A DNA stretch of 64,000 bases from Myotis daubentonii (GCF_963259705.1 NC_081851.1:16342145-16406144), one strand, 5' to 3'; positions 1 through 11,241 are shown, counted from the stretch's first letter. A program made the numbers and translations. Notes: generated by a model not told the origin, from the sequence alone.

Positions 1-2453
1 TGCAACAATGACAGCCCTCCGATTTTCTGGGTCATCAAGGTTAGGCCCCTGGACTTCTCTGTCACTTTAGAGAGGTTTGTGGGTCTCTGAGCAGTAGCTC
101 AGATGCCCCCCCCCCAATAGAGTCTGGTGATACCGATCGAGAGCCTCCTTTCCCCTATCACTATAGGGGTTCCAGTCGGGTCACCTGGAGGGAAACACAG
201 CCTCTAATCTGTTTTGGTCAGATGTAGGCTGTCTATCCAGGCCCAGAACAAGTTTCCTGCCTTCCTCCCTGACCCTCTCTCTCTCTCTCCTGAAGTGAAA
301 AGGGTTTGCAGCAACTGTTGACAATCATAAAAAAACGGACTCCAAAAGAGAGATTAACCCCTGTGGGTTCTGGGAGAAAGAAGGACCCCAGCCCCTCCAA
401 CTGTACAGGCCAATGGTAGAAAAGGGGACACAGACCACAAAGGGCTGCCCGTCTGGTCCCGTAGAGACTGCCTGCCACAGTGGCAACATAGGAACTGCAG
501 GACTGGCGGATGTCGCAGTGTCCCGCAGGTTCTCCCCCTCCCTCTCTTTGCCTCCATACGCTATCCCTCACCTAGTGTGAGGAGGGGAGAATGGAGCCGG
601 GTCCTGGACTGGTGTTTCTGGAGGAAAGAAAACTGGCTATGGAGGAGGCAGGGGCTCCAGATCGGGGTCATTTGCCACCGTGGGATCGGTGGGTGGAGGA
701 GCATATGGGGGAGGCCTGACCCTGGGGAGTGCTTCCTCACCCGGATCTTGCAGAACAGGGGGAGTTTTGCCCTTCTGGGCCGAAGCCAAGAGGACTGTCT
801 GTCTCTGTCCCAATTTCTTTTCCTTATTCTGACAACTCTTTAACCACCTTGTTTTTTCAGTCAAAATATCGACTCACACTTGAATATAGGGAATTTGGGC
901 AGGGTGACCCGGCCGGCCGTAGACAACATGGTGAACCTGAAAAGCTGTGGTTAAATCATAAGTCCCTGCGTCCGGCCATCCCACCTGGAAAGTGGGCCAC
1001 TCCCGTTCACAGAATTTCTGCAAATCAAAAGCATTAACATCATAACATTTAAATCTACCCTAGAACTTTAATTTAATACAATAAATTTACAATCTAGGTA
1101 AGAGCAACTGATAGACAGAAATCTTTATTAGCGAAGTGAACTTATTCCCCTTTAATAGTGAGCAAAAGATTCTCAGAAAAATAATTCTCACAGCTGCAAG
1201 AGACTTTTGCAGACCATTACGGGTCCAGCCCAAACGTTCAGCCAAGCGTATCAACAGAAAAGCAGAATAAATCAAAGTAGCTTTCACTTCACACAGACCA
1301 GTAATGAGCAGCCAAGGCAGACAAACACCCGTACTTACGCTCTCTTAGTAGACTAGCCCAGGCTGAAGCTATATCCAGTCCCCCTTCTCAGTAGTAAATT
1401 GACTAGTCCCACACAAACAAACTTTGTCCCAACCCCATGATAATTGGTGGCGAGAGACAAACAAGGGAGGGGGTGACCTGTTTTCACAGATCCTCACTCA
1501 GCTGCCTGCCTGGCCGTGTCCCTTGGGAGCTTAGATTCCTCATAGCTAAGGTGCACCCGTATAAACCCCGGGCCTGGTCACCTCCATGTGAGGGTGAGTC
1601 ACCATTATGCCACATGACGAATCGCGGAACCTCAGGTTGGGGCCCACTCGGACTCCATAACCGAAGTCATGGAGCCACACACGGGAGAGGAGAGGGAAGG
1701 CCCCCTCCCTCCACACTCACACACTTTCACCAGACATTCACTCAGAGTTTAAACAATCCACCCAATTCCTAACTAATTCCCAATTCCTGAGGGAGCTCTA
1801 TAGCTTCCCAGGAGGTGATCAAGCTCCCCTTCCACTCACTCGGAGTGGGCCAGACTGATAGGGGGTCGACGAAGACGACTGACCCTAACCCATTTTGACA
1901 AAGACAAAGACAACAAAGAACAAAGACAAAACAAACCAGACAAATGCAACCTAAGGTTGCCTGGAACCTGCAACTCACTCCTTGAAGTCCTGAAAATTTT
2001 TCGAAAACATTGCAGCAGGGTGCGCACAGAAGCAGATAACTTTTTGACAACAAGCACCAAGACAAACAAACACCAGACAGACAAACCCGGTGCAGCCTAA
2101 AGCCGCACGAACCAAGAACCCCAGCCACCGTCATGGCCGCGGATCAGGACCAGGATTACTGCTGCGTCCAGCCCTCCATATACGTCCCTCTGTGGGATGT
2201 CCCAATTCCTGTTTAACGACCGGTCCTTACCTCTTGAGAGTCCGGGTGCCTCGGTTTCTGAATCAAAAGTTTTGGGTGGAATCTCCTCCGCCTCCCTGGG
2301 ACCCAGGACGGAGACTGGAGGCCTCCTTGGTAGTCATTCCCCACAGGTGTGGGGTATCTCGCTGCGTGCCCAGCGATAAATGGGGGAGAGCCTCCTTCCC
2401 TAAATAAGGGGTCCCTCTCACCCCTGCCAGGGATCTCACTGCGGGCCTCCAAA
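1..2453 (-). mobile_element. Class I (gamma-like) ERV, leader and gag remnant, cut by window edge
   Basis: This is the internal part of an inverted endogenous retrovirus. Reading the minus strand away from the LTR at 2454, there is a primer-binding site, a splice-donor-like AG|GTAAGG near 2230, a long leader and then decayed gag sequence. A minus-strand stretch at 637-864 encodes a proline-rich segment with a PPPY motif, as in the late-domain part of gamma-type gag. The segment at about 350-560 looks like the start of capsid but only across frame changes. No intact gag is present, and the element runs off the left edge, so pol and env cannot be judged. The AT-rich stretch at 1040-1330 is not typical leader and may be a separate insertion. 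Confidence 0.65.
2433..2451 (-). other. Retroviral primer-binding site, tRNA-Thr-like
   Basis: On the minus strand, two bases after the LTR end, the sequence reads TGGAGGCCCGCAGTGAGAT. It resembles the complement of the 3' end of mammalian tRNA-Thr apart from one inserted base and one transition. Its position next to the LTR supports a priming role. Confidence 0.6.
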
Positions 2454-2785
2454 TGTTATGGGTTCAATCAGCGAGATAGACCACTGACTTAGAATTTAAA
2501 TTTCGGAGCCTTTATTAAGCTGGGCAGCTGACTACAATGCGTCCCTCCCCCTCTGGGAGCCTCACAGCTTGTAGTGCAGACCAAGGGTCCCGCAAGGCTT
2601 TTTCTTTGCGAGAACTACAAAGCAGTAAGTGGCAGGGTAAAAGTTCAGTAGGAAAACAGGGTCACACCTGGCTGGAGCATATCATAACACTTTGTTTCTT
2701 AAGACAATTAGTAATCTTTCCATATCTCAGTCCCTCCCCTTTCCACATTCCGTAAGCTTTCCATGTCACAGTCCCTCACCTTAGC
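2454..2785 (-). mobile_element. LTR of class I ERV (5' LTR, inverted)
   Basis: The right-hand LTR of the inverted element begins with TG on the plus strand at 2454, which is the CA end on its own strand. It holds an AATAAA signal at about 2511-2516 on the minus strand. The outer (U3) boundary is uncertain because the sequence runs into a SINE tail near 2786. The matching 3' LTR lies outside the window. Confidence 0.6.
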
Positions 2786-2893
2786 ACAGTGGGAGGCAAC
2801 CAATGGAAGTGTCTCTCTCTGCCTCCCCCCCCCCCGCCCCACCGCTCTCTCTAAAAATAAATGGAAAAATATCCTCAGGTGAGGCTACATCTG
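2786..2893 (+). repeat. Ves SINE, 3' part
   Basis: This is the CT-rich body and the terminal TCCTCAGGTGAGG motif of a vespertilionid tRNA-derived SINE. The tRNA-like head is missing. Confidence 0.75.
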
Positions 2894-3120
2894 AATGTTA
2901 AATTCTATTTCATTTTAGTAAATGGAATTGGGGTCCCTACTTAGTCCACAGCACAGCTGCACTCTCTGCATCTTCTACATTGCAGACTGTGTCTTCCCTC
3001 CAGATAAGAGCTCAAGGCCCGTGGGGCCTGGCAGCCCAGCGCCCACAGGAAGTGCTGGTGGGGGCAACTCCACAGCTATGGGGAGCCTCAGGGTCTGGCA
3101 TTGCAGCTTTCGGCAGAGGC

Positions 3121-3560
3121 ATGGCGTTGGCCTCCACCAGAAAGAAGGTGCGGGAGGAGGCCACCTGCTCCATCTGCCTGCACCTGATGGCCAAGCCCAT
3201 GAGCATCAGCGGAGGCCACAGCTACTGCCAATCCTGCTTCCTGGGCTTCATGGGCCCGCCCTTCTCCCCAGGGAGACAGCAACACAGGGTGACCTTCTCC
3301 TGCCTCCAGTGCCCGGCTCCCTGCCAGAGAGGCAGTCTGCGGACAGACAAGCAGCTGGTCAGCCTCGTCGGCACCCTCCAGGAGCAGGAGCAGCAGCAGG
3401 AACTTGAGCAGGAGCAGGAGCTGCTATGCCAGGAGCACTGGGTGGGGCTGCACCTCTTCTGCGAGGATGAGGGCCAGCTCATCTGCTGGCGCTGTAAGCG
3501 CCAAGGGCAGCACAAGGGCCACAATATGGCTCTCATGGAGGACACAAGCACAAGCTACAG
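3121..3560 (+). CDS. TRIM38-like protein, first coding exon (RING and B-box)
   Basis: The exon encodes about 146 residues ending at a good splice donor (CAG|GTGAGT at 3558-3566). A RING finger covers roughly residues 15-75 (CSIC, HSYC, then CLQC). A B-box 2 follows at about residues 101-132 (CQEH, LFC, ICWRC, HKGH). The order and wording are closest to TRIM38, an E3 ubiquitin ligase that tunes innate immune signalling. Two oddities stand out. The RING residue normally Cys before GH (CGH) is Gly here, removing a zinc ligand. A Gln/Glu-rich insert (about residues 84-100) separates RING and B-box. The ATG at 3121 aligns with the family start, although the frame is open upstream to 2980. No coiled-coil or B30.2 exons were found downstream, so this may be a gene fragment or a diverged paralogue. 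Confidence 0.65.
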
Positions 3561-5185
3561 GGTGAGTGCCCCTGCCTGCGCCTTGAGACACCCCTCAGTA
3601 GCCCAGTGCCCCTGCTGCACCCCTAGATGCCCATCATCCCGCAGAAGCCCAAGGCCCGGACCCTGAATGCTAGCTTTCCTGCTGTGGTCCTTTCTTCTAG
3701 CAGGAGGCAGAGTGGGGGAGGCGGGGGATGGAGGGGTGGGAAGGTTTAGGTGGGTCCTCCCTGAATCAAGTCCTGGCTATGCTACCCCACCTGACACTTG
3801 TGCTGCAGAAATCTAACATTCTTAAAGTCAGAAGCTTTTTATAAAGGACGAAACTGCACAAACTCGCACGCCTAGTTTTCGAGAAGATGGAGAAACCCTG
3901 GAACTTTCACTTTCGCCTCCTCCCAAATGTAAATCAGAACAAGGAGGTTATCGGACTGTGAGCTCCTGCAGGCTGGACTGCGGCCTCCCTACCCTCCCGT
4001 TTCCCCCCTACAGTTGCAGCCTGCAGCTGCCCCGCAGCTCTCTTCTCCCTCCTGTGCATCTACCCAGTCAACTGGCGGGTGGGTAGGGGGGTGGGGGTGG
4101 GTTCAGTGTAGATTCCTGTGGGTGGCCTGCTGCTCTCCCTGCTGCCAGCAGGATTGGAATAAAAGCTCATATGGGCTTCAACCCTGTCTCTGCTTCATTG
4201 GCAGGAGCAGTGACCGGCAGCCCGGATGATGGATCCCTTGGTTTCCTGGTTACGGTTGCCCCGCAAGGTAAGACCAGAGCTGACACAGAAGCAAACTAGA
4301 GCACCCCCTTGTAAGTGCCCCCTGCCAGCCGCGCTGGCTGTGCCTAGAAGCGACTGCAAATGAGGTGTGGTGTGCACAACTCCAGCCTGTTTGCCCTAAA
4401 AACAGCAAGTCCCGGGAGCACTCAAGGCAGAGGAACAGGCCTACTGTAGCTGTGAGTACACAGGGCTGCCATACAGATCGTCCTAGCATGGACAGGGTCT
4501 CAGCAAATCCAGGAGTCATCATGCTTGGGACATTCTACTCCCACTCTTGGGCAACTCGCCATTTTACTTACCAACATATTTTGTTGATTTTTTTTGTGTG
4601 TGTCTTTGTGACTCTCTTACTGGCATATTGTGGACATGTGACATGTCCAGCACATGTAGATGAGTCTCGCTGGTGACAGTGGCATCTTTCCAGCATGTAT
4701 CTGCCTAGCATTTATTTCATGGCTCTTCTAGTGAAGGCATAGGGGGGTTCCTCCGCAGGCTAGCCAGCCCCCCGGGCAGAAATCTCCCATGTCCAGCTGT
4801 CCCAAACACTGTGGGTCCCCTTTTCCCCTTGTCCTTCTGGCAGGGACAAGGATTTCAGGGAACACTATGCCCTAACTTATGCCCTGAGAGAAACATCTGG
4901 TTGAAGGACCATACCTACAGGTTTCAGAATGAGTCAACACAAACAGTGGCCATTGTTGGAAACTGGTGGAGGGGGAAAAGGGGTGTGTTTTTGTACAACT
5001 AACTATACTTTTCTAAGATTGAGAATTCAAGTCTCCATCAATTTCCTGAGTGTCGTCACAAGTTATTCAAGGACGGCCATTGGCAACGAGGTGGCTATGG
5101 TTCAGAGTAGTCAATTGGTGCCACTTCTTGGGATCCATGTCACAGTGGCATCAATAGGACAGATGTGCTTCCCACTCAGCCTCTG
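3561..5185. other. Unassigned sequence after the TRIM-like exon
   Basis: I see no further TRIM exon, RNA gene or clear repeat here. There is a G-rich stretch near 4075-4105 and ordinary intron-like composition. Short open frames show no recognisable domain. Confidence 0.4.
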
Positions 5186-5375
5186 CCCAGCTGGCCCACT
5201 CACTGGGCAGGGGCATGGGCTCTTGGATGGGCACCTTGCTCATTAGCATGATCTATGAAGAGTATCCCGACTGCATCAGGACCACCCACAATGTGGTTAT
5301 CTTCACCCAAAGTGTCTGACACTGGTTGAGCCCTACAGCACCACCCTCTCTGTCCATCAGTTGGTGAAGAATGTG
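5186..5375 (+). pseudogene. Beta-tubulin pseudogene fragment
   Basis: The translation contains degraded versions of the GTP-binding and following region of beta-tubulin: [17 protein letters not shown] followed by EEYPDCI and, after a frame change, EPYSTTLSVHQLV. The canonical glycine-rich loop (GGGTGSGMG) is altered to GRGMGSWMG and in-frame stops are present. Only about 60 codons of a protein of about 445 can be followed, so this is an old fragment. No introns are apparent, which suggests a retrocopy, but the piece is short. Confidence 0.65.
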
Positions 5376-5850
5376 TATTTGGGGTGCCCTCTGGCACCAC
5401 CTGGTGGCCGTGGGGCATCACAGCAGCAGACTGTGGAAGTTGAACATTAGGGTCCTGACCCCACCCTGGAGATCCTGGCACCCTGACCATCAGACCTTAA
5501 TCTCCACAGCTGAACGGATCCTTCCAGGAAAGGCACACAGATCTCCCTCCATTCGCAGGGAAAAGGGGAACTGAAGTTGAGTTGTGAGGAGGCAGTGTGG
5601 CCACACAGGTGCAGCACGAGGAGGCAGGCTCTGGCTGTGGCTGCTCATGATGTAAGGGGCACACTTCACATACTCCCATCGTAGCTGGGGTGCCTCTGTC
5701 CTGGCTGGTGAAGGAGATACTACAGAGGAGCAGTCTTGTCCCACTAAATCGCCTACAATGAGGGGACGGGGAAGCTGATGCTCCAGGGCGGAGTCTCAGG
5801 CTCCCGCTCTGCCCTCGGGCTCGGGCTCACTGAGAAGGCGCTGGAAGGCA

Positions 5851-6624
5851 GCCAGCACAGTGTTGTTGAGCAGGTTCCTCTGGGTGTGTCCACCAGTCCC
5901 GTGATGACCGATGCCCAGCTGGAGAGTCTGATCAACAAGTGGAGCCTGGACCTGGAGGACCAGGAGCGGCACTTCCTGCAGCAGGCCACCCTGGTCAACG
6001 CCTGGGACCGCCCACTGATCGAGAACGGGGGGAAGATCACCGCCCTCTACCGCGAGGTGGAGAAGGTGAAGCTGGACCCGAAGAGGCTGGACCAAGACCT
6101 GGACTTCATCCTGTCTCAGTGGAAGGAGCTGGAGGACCCGCTGAGCCCTCTGGAGGAGTCCGTCAAGGAGCAGAGCGGGACTACCTGCCTGCAGCACGCC
6201 GAGGAGGAGCACGAGAAGACCTACGAGCTGGCCGAGAACATCGACGCACCGCTGAAGCGCATGGCCCAGGACCTCAGGGACATCATCGAGCACCTGAACA
6301 GGTCCGGGGCCCCGCCGTCACCAGCGACCCGCTGCAGCGGATCTGCAAGATTCTCAACGCACACATGGACTCCCTGCAGTGAATCGACCAGAACTCGGCC
6401 CTGCCTCAGAGGAAGGTGGAGGAGGTGACCAAGGTGTGCGAGGGGCGGCACAAGGAGCGGGAGCGCAGCTTCCGGATCACGTACCGCTGAGCCCGTGGCT
6501 GGCCACAGGGCCGCGGGTTCCCAGTGTGTTCACTGGGGGAGTGTGCGGTTACTGTCTAGCTTTTGTTTGCAATGAAATACTGTTTTTCTGTTTCTTTCAA
6601 ACAGTTTTTTTTTGTACAATAAAG
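5851..6624 (+). pseudogene. NUP62: NUP62 pseudogene (C-terminal half and 3' UTR)
   Basis: From about 5900 the reading frame follows the C-terminal coiled-coil domain of nucleoporin p62, a central channel component of the nuclear pore: AQLESLINKW, RHFLQQAT, VNAWDR, DLDFILSQ, EHLNRSGAP. A frameshift lies at about 6305, after which the match continues in the next frame (ICKILNAHMDSLQ). A Trp codon in that match has become TGA near 6380, and the natural stop is at 6488. A 3' UTR with AATAAA at 6618 follows. The FG-repeat half is missing. One frameshift plus one nonsense codon make this a pseudogene, probably a 5'-truncated retrocopy. The plus-strand frame from 5778 to 6428 is therefore not a real protein. 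Confidence 0.88.
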
Positions 6625-6639
6625 TTTAATCACAATTAT

Positions 6640-7820
6640 AAAAATGTGGCTTTGGGTCTTTGCTATTAACATATGTACAATCCAGCCCAACAGGAAGGGT
6701 CCGTTCCCCCCGCCATCCTGGCCTGGCCCAACCAGAGCTTACAGAAACCAGGGTAGAGGGGTGACCCACAGGGTCTGGCTGGAACAAAAGATGAGGCAGG
6801 ATTCCAGGCACAGAGTCCCCAGGGAGGCACAGGGCCCCCTTCCCCAGGGGGTGAACATGGCCACTGCCCCTAGAGACTCCTAAACTGGGGATGGGTGCAC
6901 GCAGGGCACAATAGGGAAGTCCCCATAACACAAAGTAAGAGTGCTGTGTAGCCCCCAGGAACAGGATCTATACAGGATGGCACCCCAGGTTTCCACAGGA
7001 AACAGCTGCTGGCAGCTACAAAACATTTGCAGCTTCTTCTCCACAAAGAAAAAAAAATTAGGGGGTGGGCAGCAGGCATGACAGGGAAGGCAGACGCTGC
7101 CTTAAATGTGTCGGGAATATTTCATTTTTCTTACTCAGAACAGCAACACTTAAGGTGACTCGATCTTACACATTTACCTTAATATAATCCCTTTTTATCA
7201 GGACAGACACTTTGCTAGATTCCCCATGAGTTTCAGGTATAAGAGAGGCTTGAAGGAGCTGCTTGCACTGCTATCCTGCCCTGGCCTACTTTCTGATTGA
7301 CGTCACTGTGAGTGATTGTGGCTGAAGTGATTTCTCCTCAACCACCTGGCTCACCTGAACAGTGTGAACCAGGTCACAAACCCTGTGTGCTCTCTTGCGC
7401 TTAAATAAATTCTGAATATTCTGAACTCTTGGCAGGATCTTCATTCCTTTCTCTCTATGGAATGGGACTGACCCAGGATTTGTCCAGAACACCCATCCTC
7501 AGCAAGGAAATGGTACCTGTTTGAGGGAGATTGTGGTTTCCACATTATGCTGTGATGACTGGCTCAGGTTCTATTTCACCAATCAGAACACCGCTGGCTC
7601 TGGTTTATGGTATTTTGGTAAAAACACTTTTTTCTTATTGTAACATTAATTGTGTTGGTTCTATTCACCGCCTGCCATGATTTGAAAGCACTGTTGTGAT
7701 CTGTCAGCATGTAGATGTGAACAGATATTGTGGGGACATCAAAACTTCAGTGCTTCAGAAGGCAGAGCATGATGGCAAAAAATCACTCTTGGTCCAAAAC
7801 CAGCTTATTTTGCGTTGCTG
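6640..7820. other. Unassigned sequence
   Basis: No gene was recognised. The part at 6660-7100 resembles non-coding mRNA or 3' UTR sequence. The part at 7260-7560 has a TTAAATAAATTC stretch and a CCAAT-like motif that could belong to an old LTR, but I could not define its ends. Confidence 0.3.
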
Positions 7821-7823
7821 CCC

Positions 7824-7925
7824 AAGGCCTGGTAGACGGCCAGGGGATTGTCAAGGGCGGGGGGCAAAAGGACACATATATAATACCCTTTGTAATACTT
7901 TAAGCAATAAAACAATAAAAAAGAA
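7824..7925 (+). mobile_element. L1 3' end fragment
   Basis: The sequence matches the L1 3' UTR terminus seen again near 55630-55735 (AGGGGATTGTCA, ACACATAT, AATACCCTTTGTAATACTTTAAG), followed by an A-rich tail. Confidence 0.8.
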
Positions 7926-8274
7926 AGAAAGATGGCATGACTTTGTGGTTGTAATTTGCATCCCAGTACCTTGGTTATTGGTGAGGTCAATGATCAACCA
8001 GAAGAGACCTTTGCTGTCCTTCTGTTAACAATATAAATTATGGTCTCTGTTCATAGTATGTGTTACATAAGTCTCAGCAATGTTTAGGGGAACTCTTATC
8101 CATGTATTGCAAAGGAGCCATGTGCTACGAAGTACAAAATTTCATAATCTTGTGACATTTGTTGTAAGACTCTGAGGTTAAACTGCTATTGAGGCAGAAA
8201 CACTGTATTCATAGGGATGGGAGAGACTGCAGTAAATTAGATGGAAAGTGTCTCTTCTGACATAAATTGCTCTG

Positions 8275-8818
8275 GCCAATCTGGGTGAGGGGCTGAGGGC
8301 TGTTTGCAGCTGGTCACACACCCTTCAGGGTGGGGGTCACCGCTGGGGTGCCTGGCCAATCTGGGTGAGGGGCTGAGGGCTGTTTTCAGGCTGGCGGGTG
8401 ACGGAAGCTCCCAACCGCTCCTTTTTTTCTTTTTCTTTTTTTAAATTCTGGGCCAGCTTTAGCTCTGAGGCTCCAGCTCTTAGGCCTCCACTGCTGAAAG
8501 CAGGTCATCGAAACAATGTATAACTCCAGCTCTGACTCCAGCTCTAAGATCCCAGCTCGCTGAAAGCTGGTTTCTGGGGTTTTTGTTTAGCTTCTATATT
8601 TGTTACAATGTTTCTTAAATTGCAGGCTCAGAGGCCTGCAAGGCAGGCGGGGAACGTTGGAGTCCTCCGTCACTGAAGCAAGCAAGCCTCATGTTAGTTT
8701 CAAGCTGCCTGGCTGCCGGCCGCAACCTTGGCTGTCAGTTAATTTGCATATCTTGCTGATTAGCCAATGGGAAGGGTAGCGGTCATACGCCAATTACCAT
8801 GTATCTCTTTTATTAGTG
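8275..8818 (-). mobile_element. HeliBat-type Helitron, decayed copy
   Basis: This shares its body with the Helitron at 22211-22854, including two copies of the segment containing CCTTCAGGGTGGGGGTC, the CCAGCTCT-rich middle and the CGGCCGGCAGCCAGG block. The 5' end on the minus strand (ACTAATAAAAGAG) has lost the exact TC start, and the 3' hairpin end is absent. Confidence 0.8.
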
Positions 8819-8874
8819 TAGATGACTGACTGACTTGAAAAATGGGGGTCAGAAGCAAAATACAACCCCTTATA

Positions 8875-9262
8875 TTTATTTATTTATTTTTCCATAGTAC
8901 TAATTTATTGTTACACAAATGTACAGTGTTTGAACCATAAAGGAAAGCCCCACTTTCGCCTAGAAAAAGGACTTGAAGCAGCACGTGGGAAGCAGGGTGG
9001 CTCCGGGATGTCAGGTGTGTGGTTAGCGGCTCTGCTGCATGTATGTGGAGATGTCCATTTCTTGAGGGAGCTCTGCCACATTGACTTCAAACCTAACCTG
9101 AACATCATTGAGGATTTTGGCATCATTCTCATGAGACACAAAAGTGAGAGCCAGGTCTTTGGTGGCAAAGCGACAGGCACGGGCCACCCGGTGGAGGTAG
9201 GTGTCCGAGTCCTCAGGCATGTCATAATTGAAGATGACGTTGACTTGCTCCACGTGTCGTAT
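8875..9262 (-). pseudogene. DDX39A: DDX39A 3'-end retrocopy, joined to L1
   Basis: The minus strand encodes the C-terminal end of the DEAD-box RNA helicase DDX39A (mRNA splicing and export): [18 protein letters not shown], then [10 protein letters not shown] and a terminal [11 protein letters not shown]. Only about the last 80 codons and a short 3' UTR are present. Motif VI is damaged: the expected GRFGTKG is CRFATKD. Upstream on the same strand the sequence switches without a gap into L1 ORF2 at about 9262-9267. This is a 5'-truncated chimera made by reverse transcription. The VAELP wording favours DDX39A over DDX39B. Confidence 0.82.
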
Positions 9263-9424
9263 GTCGATTTGTTGATGATAGCCATTTGGACAGGTGTGAG
9301 ATGGTACCTCATTGTTGTTTTGATTTGCATCTCTCGGATGACTAGTGACTTTGAACATGTTTTCATATGTCTCTTGGCTTCCTGAATGTCCTCTTTTGAA
9401 AGGGGTCTATTTAGGTCCTTTGCC
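9263..9424 (-). mobile_element. L1 ORF2 3' segment fused to DDX39A
   Basis: The minus strand matches the L1 ORF2 C-terminal region found at 23570-23730 ([33 protein letters not shown]). It ends abruptly in DDX39A sequence. Confidence 0.82.
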
Positions 9425-9843
9425 AACAGGTTCCATCTCAGCCCTTGCTGCATCTGGAAAAGCCCCAGCCTTCAGCAAGGATCATGAGGAAATCCACAGT
9501 GTGACTTAGGATTTTCCATGTTTCTGAAAATAATTTTGATGTATAAATGCATTAAACCATGCTCTGTAACCCAGGGGGAGGGGGAAGCATTTAGTAAGTG
9601 TCAATAGTGTGCAACATTGTTCACAAACATTCTTCTCTCTTTATCTGTACAATATTTCTGGTGGGAAGTTGTGTTTACCATTTTAATAACGGTAAAATGA
9701 AAGTGGAGAAAGTTTTTTTCCCTCCCCCAAAATGGTGGCCTAATAGGGAGAAAAGTCACAAACCTCTTCCTGGGGCCAGGCCCAAAAAGGGATGAAATCA
9801 GAAAACATCAAACCAGAAGTAACAAATTAGACATGGCTGAGGA
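9425..9843. other. Unassigned sequence
   Basis: No gene or clear repeat is seen. The sequence at 9700-9840 directly flanks the tail of the SKP1 retrocopy and would hold its target duplication if one survives. Confidence 0.3.
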
Positions 9844-9844
9844 G

Positions 9845-9863
9845 ACAATTTTTATTTTTATAT

Positions 9864-9902
<39 letters not shown>

Positions 9903-9906
9903 TTTC
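9845..9906. repeat. (TTTA)n repeat, tail of the SKP1 retrocopy
   Basis: This TTTA/TTTG-rich tract on the plus strand is an A-rich (AATAAA)n tract on the minus strand. It directly follows truncated SKP1 3' UTR and is probably its expanded poly(A) tail. Confidence 0.75.
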
Positions 9907-10011
9907 TTTGTTTGTTTTTTACTGTTTGCCTAATATTAACAATTATAAACAGAGCAGTGCAACTAGTATTTGGAACAATCCCTACAGTGTTACAGTGTCA
10001 GGAACAGCTTT

Positions 10012-10557
<546 letters not shown>

Positions 10558-10596
10558 TCAGAAGAACCAAAAGCAAAAGGTGGAGAACAAGGCCAG

Positions 10597-10614
10597 TTAC
10601 TTGTTCGGGTGCCA
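10597..10614 (-). other. Retroviral primer-binding site, tRNA-Lys-like
   Basis: On the minus strand, two bases after the LTR end, the sequence is TGGCACCCGAACAAGTAA. This is a diverged version of the tRNA-Lys3 type site seen intact at 11715-11732. It lies between the LTR and the SKP1 5' UTR. Confidence 0.7.
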
Positions 10615-10616
10615 AT

Positions 10617-11147
10617 TGTTGGGGTGCAACCCCAGCAGGTCCAGGGATTCCCAAAGGTGCGGATGGATTTGGCGAAGAAGGAATGACACGGAGACAGCGT
10701 TCAGTTGATCAGCAGCCCAGCCAGGTTCTCTAGCCTGGACCTCCAGCGAAGTTCTGTGTTTGATTGCCTTGTAACATCTGTATTTATACCAGTTGATTTT
10801 AATCCTATCAATTTCTATTCCAAAGGTTGGGGTGTTTCTTATCTCCATTCCAGGGAGTAAAGATTATGTAGCTTAAGCGTGATCCTTCTTAGTTAAAGTG
10901 ATTAACTACCCTCCTGGCACATAGTTTAGGGGTTTTATTCCCTCCCTAACTTCAGGGGAAAATCCCTACCTGGGGAAACAACCTTTCTTGGAGATGTGAC
11001 CTTGGCGAAAACACATAGCGCCAAGAAGGGGATCAAACATATTAAGAACAGTATGCCATATATGCCAGGTTCCTTGAAACATATGCCGTGCAGATGTTTC
11101 TTCCCTGCAGCGACTGTGTCAAGCAGCAAGGATGGACCGGCTTCCGG
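10617..11147 (-). mobile_element. Class II (K-like) ERV LTR, inverted, upstream of SKP1 copy
   Basis: This LTR of about 530 bases reads on the minus strand. It has a TATA box (TATAAATACAG, about 10786-10796) and an end in CCCCAACA at 10617. It matches the plus-strand LTR at 12465-13285 over U3 and U5 but lacks most of the repeated R segment of that copy. It is preceded on its own strand by a polypurine tract (11150-11165) and followed by a primer-binding site. An LTR with internal sequence on both sides implies a tandem or recombined provirus. Confidence 0.8.
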
Positions 11148-11149
11148 AA

Positions 11150-11165
11150 AATTCCCCCTTTTTTA
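11150..11165 (-). other. Polypurine tract of the inverted ERV
   Basis: On the minus strand, AAAAAAGGGGGAATT lies immediately upstream of U3. It is the plus-strand priming site of reverse transcription. Confidence 0.75.
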
Positions 11166-11223
11166 TTTTTCAAATGATAGTGCATGTAAGTCCCAGGGTA
11201 TTGTCTTGAAATCTGTTACAGCA
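11166..11223 (-). mobile_element. 3' internal sequence of the inverted ERV (proximal part)
   Basis: A short piece of sequence lies between the polypurine tract and the target duplication of the inserted retrocopy. It continues at 14238 beyond that insertion. Confidence 0.55.
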
Positions 11224-11240
11224 AATCTTTTCCAAGTCAC
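11224..11240. repeat. 17-bp target-site duplication, left copy
   Basis: AATCTTTTCCAAGTCAC is repeated exactly at 14221-14237, on the far side of a poly(A) tract. The pair brackets a unit of about 2.98 kb and has the length typical of L1-mediated insertion. Confidence 0.85.
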
Positions 11241-11241
11241 T

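Noticed and set aside
5778..6428. A 216-codon plus-strand protein
   Set aside because: Its last third is out of frame with NUP62 and its start lies in non-homologous DNA. It is a pseudogene frame.
10617..11147. Treating this LTR as an ordinary solo LTR
   Set aside because: It has a polypurine tract and a primer-binding site on its two sides, which a solo LTR would lack.
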